Shown here: positions 59,066 to 64,000 of the stretch, one piece after another | How positions within the stretch are numbered: position 1 is the stretch's first letter | Layout: every line of letters begins with the position of its first letter | Origin: Candidatus Dependentiae bacterium | GTDB lineage: Bacteria; Babelota; Babeliae; Babelales; Vermiphilaceae | Length of the DNA stretch: 64,000 nucleotides | Assembly (NCBI GenBank): GCA_040878395.1 | Contig: JBBDMI010000003.1 | Coordinates: forward strand, 109,245 to 173,244 | Direction: 5' to 3' | Program-made: the position numbers and the translations under genes | Notes under the pieces: model-generated | The model's input: the letters and a program-made list of their open reading frames with translations, nothing else | The model's database searches: none | What the model was told of the DNA's origin: nothing

Positions 59066-59692
59066 ATGAAAATTTTTTTTGTTGTGTATGCATTGATGTT
59101 TTGTTTATTTATGAGAGCAGCCGATACAGATGAGGTAAATCAAACACTTTCTAAAGTGATAACTCGGTTTGATGTGCAAAGCCAAGAGTCTATGCAATGT
59201 TTTTTAGAGCGAGTTGATTTGTGCATGGCTTATGGGGCAACGTTTGAAAAAGCCAAAATTGATATTAATAAAAAATGTGGTAGTCATTCATTATTTGAAC
59301 TTGCGATTTTACACAAAAGATGGGGATTGGCAACAAAACTTGTGGATCAAGGAGCAGGTGATATGTTTACAAGGGATGCTTGTTGTCGTGATGTTTTGCA
59401 TTTAGTCGTTAATGAGGGACAGATTGAATTACTGCAAAGATTGCTCGATAAAGATAGAACTCCTGATCCTCGTGATCAAGTAGGCGAAACGCCATTACAC
59501 TATGCTGTTAGAGTTGGCAATCCTCAAATAGTTGAACTATTATTAAGAAAAAGAGCGAATAAATTTGAGCATAGTAATGCGTTGTTAACCCCAGGAATGT
59601 TGGCTCAAGAGTTGAAGCAAAAACAGGCTCATGTTGAGGATGTATCTAAATATGTTCAAATAATGGAATTATTTAAAAAAGTATATCTGTAA
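59066..59692 (+). CDS. Exported ankyrin-repeat protein
   Basis: A 208-residue protein; AAGGGG before the ATG at 59066, an earlier ATG at 59042 is rejected. Signal peptide MKIFFVVYALMFCLFMRA. Repeats: HSLFELAILHKRWGLATKLVDQGA, RDVLHLVVNEGQIELLQRLLDKD and GETPLHYAVRVGNPQIVELLLRKRANK. It precedes the next ankyrin gene by 13 bases (one transcript). Confidence 0.8.
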   Translation: MKIFFVVYALMFCLFMRAADTDEVNQTLSKVITRFDVQSQESMQCFLERVDLCMAYGATFEKAKIDINKKCGSHSLFELAILHKRWGLATKLVDQGAGDMFTRDACCRDVLHLVVNEGQIELLQRLLDKDRTPDPRDQVGETPLHYAVRVGNPQIVELLLRKRANKFEHSNALLTPGMLAQELKQKQAHVEDVSKYVQIMELFKKVYL

Positions 59693-59705
59693 AGGAGATT
59701 TACAA

Positions 59706-60419
59706 ATGCGCAACATTGTTTTTTGCTTGTTTTTGTTTAGTAATATATGCATACAGTCTGCTGATAATGATATCAATCAAATACTAGATAGTTTTGTACA
59801 AGCGGAGACGAACGAGGAAATTAATCGTCAGTTGAGTTTATTGCAAGAGAAGTTATTAAAGATAAAAGATGTGTCATGTGATGTTAATGTGTTGAATAAA
59901 AAAACAGGAATCTGCTTATTGCATTATGCTTTAGGTCGTGGTTATAAACGGTTATTTGTAGAAGCTTGTGATAAAAAATGTGCAGATTTCAATGTATACG
60001 AACAAGGTAGTACAGGAAAAAAGCCATTTTTGTATTGGCTGGTTAGGCAACCGGATGGTTTTGTGAAATTAGCATTGAAATCCGGTGCTGATCCTGAGCT
60101 AAAAGATGCTGATGGGCAGAATGCATTACATATTGCCAGTTTTTGTGGTAAAACAGAAATCTGTAGAATGTTTTTAACGAACTATAAAATGCCTGTAAAT
60201 GAAACATCAAACTATGGCGCAACTCCATTGCATTGTGCTTCATATTTGGCACATACTGAAACGATCGCATTGTTGCTCAAGCATGGTGCTAGAAAAAATG
60301 TTCAAGATTATATGCTGGAAGCATTTCCAATTGATTTTTTGCATATAGGGTTTGATGCTTTGTCTGATAATAGTCCTATAAGTAAACGTTTTGCTCAGGC
60401 TATTGCATTACTTAAATGA
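59706..60419 (+). CDS. Exported ankyrin-repeat protein
   Basis: A 237-residue protein, AAAGGAG upstream, signal peptide (MRNIVFCLFLFSNICIQSA). Ankyrin repeats from about 60: GICLLHYALGRGYKRLFVEAC, a partial KPFLYWLVRQPDGFVKLALKSGADPEL, GQNALHIASFCGKTEICRMFL and GATPLHCASYLAHTETIALLLKHGA. Its end overlaps the end of convergent gene 60408-60812 by 12 bases. Confidence 0.8.
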   Translation: MRNIVFCLFLFSNICIQSADNDINQILDSFVQAETNEEINRQLSLLQEKLLKIKDVSCDVNVLNKKTGICLLHYALGRGYKRLFVEACDKKCADFNVYEQGSTGKKPFLYWLVRQPDGFVKLALKSGADPELKDADGQNALHIASFCGKTEICRMFLTNYKMPVNETSNYGATPLHCASYLAHTETIALLLKHGARKNVQDYMLEAFPIDFLHIGFDALSDNSPISKRFAQAIALLK

Positions 60420-60812
60420 ATTCAAATGTTGTTCCATTTGTTTGACCGTCATATTGCCATTGTTGCTACCGTGTGTTTTTATTGTTTTACCATTTTGTTT
60501 GTATATTACTGTTGGATAGGTTGAAAAACCGTAACGTGATTTATACGAGTTATCACTGCCAACGTTTACGACAATAAATTGAGCTTTGTTTTGGTTATTT
60601 TGTGCAAAAGTACGAAATTTTGGATTTAGATATGAGCAAAATGGACACCCTGTTCTACAAAACATAATGACCGCTTTATCTTGTGCATGTTTATCAATTA
60701 CAGTAGTTGGATTTTGGATGCCACGAGTAGATGCATTTAGTGTTATTAAACTTTGGTAAGTGAACGTGGCGTTAGAGCAGATGATCATACTGATCGCTAT
60801 TAATTTTTTCAT
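60408..60812 (-). CDS. Exported thioredoxin-fold protein, CPFC active site
   Basis: A 134-residue protein with a signal peptide (MKKLIAISMIICSNATFTYQ). Active site AVIMFCRTGCPFCSYLNPKF, then FIVVNVGSDN and the cis-Pro loop STYPTVIYKQNGK. CPFC is uncommon among thioredoxins and closer to glutaredoxin-like motifs. Convergent overlap of 12 bases with the ankyrin gene. Confidence 0.8.
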   Translation of the reverse strand: MKKLIAISMIICSNATFTYQSLITLNASTRGIQNPTTVIDKHAQDKAVIMFCRTGCPFCSYLNPKFRTFAQNNQNKAQFIVVNVGSDNSYKSRYGFSTYPTVIYKQNGKTIKTHGSNNGNMTVKQMEQHLNSFK

Positions 60813-60991
60813 GAGTATTTATTCCCTATAATATATATAGCTATTAATTACATAATATCAAACTGCTCTTATTTTAGCAACAGGGTTTAAAATATTCTAT
60901 TTGGAAATGTTTTGCTAACAGAAAGTCTTGAGTTTTCGATATGTTTTTGTATAGTTTCAAGGTTAGAAATATCAAGCAAGAGGGGTGCGAT

Positions 60992-61525
60992 ATGTTTAAA
61001 ATATTATATGGTTATTTAATGTTATTTTGTGTGCTAGTATGTGGTTTTTATGCGTATGGTGCAGATAATTTGGAAGTTGTCATTGTTGGAACTGATGGAA
61101 AACAAGAGCGTAGTGATTTTACTGAGATTGAGTTAGGAGACATGCCGGATGTTTCTGTTTGTATAGATGATATGGGTATTTACGTTCCGCATAATCCATA
61201 TATTTCTCAAAAAAAGCGTAGCAAAATTATGGCTCAAGTCTTAGATGATTTCAAAACAAAAAAACCTGAAACCTATCAAAATTTGCATTGTGTTATTAGA
61301 ACAAGAAAAGATAATGTATTGCGTGGGTTTGAAGTGCAAGTTAATAAAGAGCAATTAGAATCGGTTGTGGGTTATTTTGTTAAAAAAGTACTCAAAAAAG
61401 ATATTGAGGTTCTTGGTCGTGAAATTCAAAGAGAAAAAATTCGAAAAGTTGTAACGGGATTGGTTTCGGCAGGTGCAGCGGCTGGCCTTTCTGCATTGAT
61501 TGCATATTTAGGTTCATTATGGTGA
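60992..61525 (+). CDS. Exported protein with C-terminal membrane segment
   Basis: A 177-residue protein, AGAGGGG before the ATG at 60992. Signal peptide about 1-25 (YLMLFCVLVCGFYAYG), mature domain with EVVIVGTDGKQERSDFTEIELGD, a Lys/Arg helix, and a final apolar Gly/Ala-rich helix (VVTGLVSAGAAAGLSALIAYLG). The first of four successive genes encoding this signal-plus-tail architecture. Confidence 0.6.
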   Translation: MFKILYGYLMLFCVLVCGFYAYGADNLEVVIVGTDGKQERSDFTEIELGDMPDVSVCIDDMGIYVPHNPYISQKKRSKIMAQVLDDFKTKKPETYQNLHCVIRTRKDNVLRGFEVQVNKEQLESVVGYFVKKVLKKDIEVLGREIQREKIRKVVTGLVSAGAAAGLSALIAYLGSLW

Positions 61526-61548
61526 AAATATATTAAAAGGAGAAAATG

Positions 61549-62088
61549 ATGAAGAGAGTTGTATATTGTTTTTTTATTTTTGGGGTTGCACATCTGTTTT
61601 GTGCCGATAGTCAGGAATTGACGACTAATGATCCTCTTGCGGCTGAAATTGGTTTAACATCAGATTTACCTTTATTGATTGAAGATAATATTGCGCAGTT
61701 ATTATCTAAGCATTTACCAAAAGGTAGTGAGCTTAAGCGAAAAGATATAAAACATCAGTTATTACAGTTATCGTCAGAGAGTGCAGATGATGCGCATGTA
61801 TTATTAGGGAGAATTGTAAAACGTTCAGAAGGTGATAAAGACATTGGTACACGCGCTCAATTGATATTGTATTTGTTGAGTAGTCAAAAAAGTCTCAGTA
61901 ACGCTCATATTACAAAATTAAAGGGAGAATTACAAAAAAAAGATGAAGAGTATCAGCAGGATTTAGAGCAAAAAGAAAGAATATATACACATATATTATC
62001 ACAGAAAAATGTTGAAAATTGGACCTCTTTGTTTCTTACTGCAGTGATTACCGGGATATTGACTTGGGGATTTGGCGCAAACTGTTAA
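61549..62088 (+). CDS. Exported coiled-coil protein with C-terminal membrane anchor
   Basis: A 179-residue protein, GGAG before tandem ATGs (second chosen). Signal peptide MKRVVYCFFIFGVAHLFCA; helices; a coiled coil (LKGELQKKDEEYQQDLEQKERIY region) and final helix LFLTAVITGILTWGFG with C-terminal Cys. Ends 52 bases before the next ATG. Confidence 0.6.
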   Translation: MKRVVYCFFIFGVAHLFCADSQELTTNDPLAAEIGLTSDLPLLIEDNIAQLLSKHLPKGSELKRKDIKHQLLQLSSESADDAHVLLGRIVKRSEGDKDIGTRAQLILYLLSSQKSLSNAHITKLKGELQKKDEEYQQDLEQKERIYTHILSQKNVENWTSLFLTAVITGILTWGFGANC

Positions 62089-62140
62089 TATCTCAATCTG
62101 TGAAAGTTTAATAGATTGTTTTTTTGAAAAAGGGGGAGTT

Positions 62141-62620
62141 ATGAAAAAAATTTTATTATTATTGATGATTCCTTTATTTGTTTTTACAGCTCAACAAGAT
62201 GGTATGAAAGTTTCATCATTTACTCAAGCAGCTGCACAAAAATTAATTGATAGTCAGCCGGTAAATGAAAAAAGAATAATAGATCAGCATATTTTATCAA
62301 CTGCGTTGCAGAGAACTACTTTAAACCCTCATATACGTAATGCTATAAAAGATGAAGGAAGGATAAAAGCATTATATATGGAGCCTAGAGCTGAATTAGG
62401 AGGGAGTGCTCTTTTACTTTTGCATGCATTATCAGATGAATTAGATGATCATCAATCTCAAATGCGTCGTTTTAAATTAAAACTACAGATGAAGAAGGAG
62501 CGACGAGAGAAGCAAGAAGCAGAATGGATAAAAAAAAGTAGATGGTATATTGCGACTGTTATCGGTTCATCAGTTACATGTTTTACCATCGGGTTGGTTT
62601 TAAATGGTATGTGCTGTTAG
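62141..62620 (+). CDS. Exported coiled-coil protein with C-terminal membrane anchor
   Basis: A 159-residue protein; AGGGGGAG before the ATG at 62141, which begins the signal peptide (MKKILLLLMIPLFVFTA). The upstream in-frame extension overlaps the previous gene and is rejected. Coiled coil about 110-135 (RRFKLKLQMKKERREKQEAEWIKK) then helix WYIATVIGSSVTCFTIGLVL and CC at the end. Confidence 0.6.
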   Translation: MKKILLLLMIPLFVFTAQQDGMKVSSFTQAAAQKLIDSQPVNEKRIIDQHILSTALQRTTLNPHIRNAIKDEGRIKALYMEPRAELGGSALLLLHALSDELDDHQSQMRRFKLKLQMKKERREKQEAEWIKKSRWYIATVIGSSVTCFTIGLVLNGMCC

Positions 62621-62639
62621 ATTATTTGGAGGTTATAAA

Positions 62640-62855
62640 ATAGAAAAGAAATGTATTTTGGTAGTAATGATTTTATCAAATGCGCCTTTTGCAGCTGATT
62701 TAATGGAAGTGATCGTTGATGGTTCAAGGAGCGGATCTCATATATCGGCAGAGTCGGGGGCAAGTAGTGCTATAAGTAATCCATTGCGTTTGAATTTGTT
62801 TGGAATGCTTGTTGGTGAGACTGGTGCAGTTGTTGTTATCGTATCAATTTCTTAA
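62640..62855 (+). CDS. Small exported protein, probable ATA start
   Basis: The signal sequence EKKCILVVMILSNAPFAA is preceded in frame by ATA (62640-62642), itself 7 bases after a perfect GGAGG (62628-62632). The nearest in-frame ATG upstream (62604) lies inside the previous gene without a ribosome site. From ATA the product is 71 residues: signal, Ser/Gly-rich middle (DGSRSGSHISAESGASSAIS) and a final apolar stretch (LNLFGMLVGETGAVVVIVSIS). Either a rare ATA start or a recently lost ATG. Confidence 0.45.
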   Translation: MEKKCILVVMILSNAPFAADLMEVIVDGSRSGSHISAESGASSAISNPLRLNLFGMLVGETGAVVVIVSIS

Positions 62856-62863
62856 ATACACAT

Positions 62864-62903
62864 ATTGGGATGCATTGAAAATGCATCCCAATCTTATTTT
62901 TTT
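62864..62903. terminator. Intrinsic terminator
   Basis: ATTGGGATGCATT, loop GAA, AATGCATCCCAAT (perfect 13 bp), then CTTATTTTTTT, between convergent genes. Confidence 0.9.
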
Positions 62904-62909
62904 ATTATA

Positions 62910-63290
62910 TTATCCAAAATGTTTTTTGATTTTTGTTTTAATGTCATTTGGTAAATTGCCGGTTACCGTGTCGATACGTTTACCATCTTTAAAAAACAGG
63001 ATACTTGGCAGGCTACGTACTTTAAATTGTTGAGATATTTCTTTATAGCTATCAACATTAACTTTGATAAATGTTACCTTGCTGCATTCATTTGATAAGC
63101 TAACAAACTTTGGTGCTAGACTTTTGCAAGGTCCACACCAATCGGCATAAAAATCAACGACAACGTTGCCTGTGCTAATTTGTTTATTAAATGCTTGTAA
63201 TGCAGATTCATTTCGTGTGGCAGAAAAGTGAATCACTTTTGCATTTACGGTAGAAATTATTAATGCACTCATGAGTAATAGTCGTTTCAT
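62910..63290 (-). CDS. Exported thioredoxin, canonical WCGPC
   Basis: A 126-residue protein: signal peptide (MKRLLLMSALIISTVNA), then NVVVDFYADWCGPCKSLAPKF, FIKVNVDSYKEISQQFKVRSLPSILFFKDGK with cis-Pro. A complete thioredoxin moved to the periplasm. Next to another thioredoxin-fold lipoprotein gene in the same direction. Confidence 0.9.
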   Translation of the reverse strand: MKRLLLMSALIISTVNAKVIHFSATRNESALQAFNKQISTGNVVVDFYADWCGPCKSLAPKFVSLSNECSKVTFIKVNVDSYKEISQQFKVRSLPSILFFKDGKRIDTVTGNLPNDIKTKIKKHFG

Positions 63291-63379
63291 ATCTATTCCT
63301 TATGGATAATGATTAAAAATATATTGTGATCTATATTTGTTATGTTTAACATTTATCGAGTAAATTGCAATACGAGTCG

Positions 63380-63847
63380 TTATTGTCCGAAACTTGCATT
63401 CATTATTTGTTCAAATGCCTCTTTATGCATGCCACCGTCTATTTGATCTACTATAGCACCATCTTTAAAGAGATAAAATACCGGAACGCCTTGTATGGCG
63501 ATATGTTTTCCGGCAACATCAAATCCATTTGCAAGGTCTGTGAACTGGTCGATATCGACTTTTACGAATGAGATATTTTCATATGTATTTGAAAGTTCAT
63601 CAATGATAGGAAGCATCATTTTGCATGGAGGGCACCATTTTGCATAGAAATCAACAACAACGTTGCCTTGAGCTACATGCTTACGCAGAACTTTCGGAGC
63701 ATCTTGTTTATTTTTTACCATATCTTGTAAATGTATACTTTTGCTTGGTTTTCGATTTTCTTGTATAGTTTCTTGTTTTTCTTGCCAGCATCCTGGTAGC
63801 ATTATCGCCGATACTGTTAGCAAACAAGAGATGATTTTTGAGAGCAT
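63380..63847 (-). CDS. Thioredoxin-fold lipoprotein, WCPPC active site
   Basis: A 155-residue protein. Signal peptide ends in IMLPGC, a lipobox with Cys20, so it is probably lipid-anchored. After a charged linker comes NVVVDFYAKWCPPCKMMLPII (CPPC), FVKVDIDQF, and GVPVFYLFKDG with cis-Pro, preceded by a short insertion (AGKHIAIQ). It follows the same direction as 62910-63290. The final bases of the window (63848-64000) contain no gene; AAAAAAGGCCAAGTGAAG at the edge looks like the left half of a terminator. Confidence 0.85.
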   Translation of the reverse strand: MLSKIISCLLTVSAIMLPGCWQEKQETIQENRKPSKSIHLQDMVKNKQDAPKVLRKHVAQGNVVVDFYAKWCPPCKMMLPIIDELSNTYENISFVKVDIDQFTDLANGFDVAGKHIAIQGVPVFYLFKDGAIVDQIDGGMHKEAFEQIMNASFGQ

Positions 63848-64000
63848 TTTGCATCCTTTCTTTTATTTTTTTTAAAGTCCCTATGTTAAAATATCATGTA
63901 TGAGTAGTTTGAAGCAATAAAAAAACAAGTTTTGAGTTTAAGTTACCCAGATTCAACTCTGAAGTGCATAATTTAAGATAATAAAAAAGGCCAAGTGAAG

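Overview
The window is AT-rich bacterial chromosome with short gaps and long co-directional gene runs. About 85 genes are called; roughly half are conserved housekeeping or metabolic genes. The rest are lineage-specific and nearly all begin with a Sec signal peptide. Gram-negative traits are a large signal-peptide protein that looks like an outer-membrane barrel (2974-4413), a lipoprotein (63380-63847), and a MurE carrying the DNPR motif for meso-diaminopimelate. Eukaryote-type traits are at least seven exported ankyrin proteins, two of them with Cys-rich RING-like C-termini. A class Ic (Chlamydia-type) ribonucleotide reductase is also present. Together these suggest a host-associated or intracellular bacterium with a reduced genome, most like candidate phylum Dependentiae (TM6). 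That placement is inference from gene content, not from a marker-gene tree.

Layout. 1-9.6 kb: a partial membrane protein cut by the left edge, a degenerate GIY-YIG protein, a toxin relic, an exported EEP-family hydrolase, the barrel protein, ArfB, a DUF1328 mini-protein, an SbtA-like permease and an ankyrin protein. 9.6-21.8 kb: mutL, then a minus-strand run rnhB - HAS-barrel protein - ankyrin/RING A - small exported protein - ftsY - RING protein B - two related exported proteins - prmC - pilM-like - pilN-like. 21.9-30 kb: an XRE/S24-like regulator, rpsF-rpsR followed by a structured GC-rich element and an attenuator-like hairpin pair, typA, an adenine/adenosine deaminase, truA and a membrane-anchored GNAT protein. 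30-35.2 kb: a small protein with a Cys/Asp tail, gpmI, and a run of six small exported proteins. 35.2-44.2 kb: rsmE, tsaB, a zinc-ribbon protein, ruvX, an AGCS symporter overlapping murE, and the membrane pyrophosphatase hppA. 44.2-54.2 kb: a large exported protein, a tandem pair of NamZ/DUF1343 proteins (the first degenerate), an exported superoxide dismutase, an exported CPHC thioredoxin-fold protein, and nrdA-nrdB. 54.2-64 kb: almost wholly an exported-protein island with four ankyrin proteins, four proteins with signal peptide plus C-terminal membrane segment, three more exported thioredoxin-fold proteins, and one gene interrupted by a stop in its signal peptide.

How the parts work together (inference). 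The core genes serve translation, peptidoglycan precursor synthesis, deoxynucleotide supply and ion or pyrophosphate energetics. The exported set looks built for the envelope or the host interface: ankyrin and RING-like proteins as candidate effectors, tail-anchored proteins as candidate membrane-inserted factors, and thioredoxin-fold proteins plus SOD for periplasmic redox control. No CRISPR array, tRNA, rRNA, insertion sequence or prophage was recognised.
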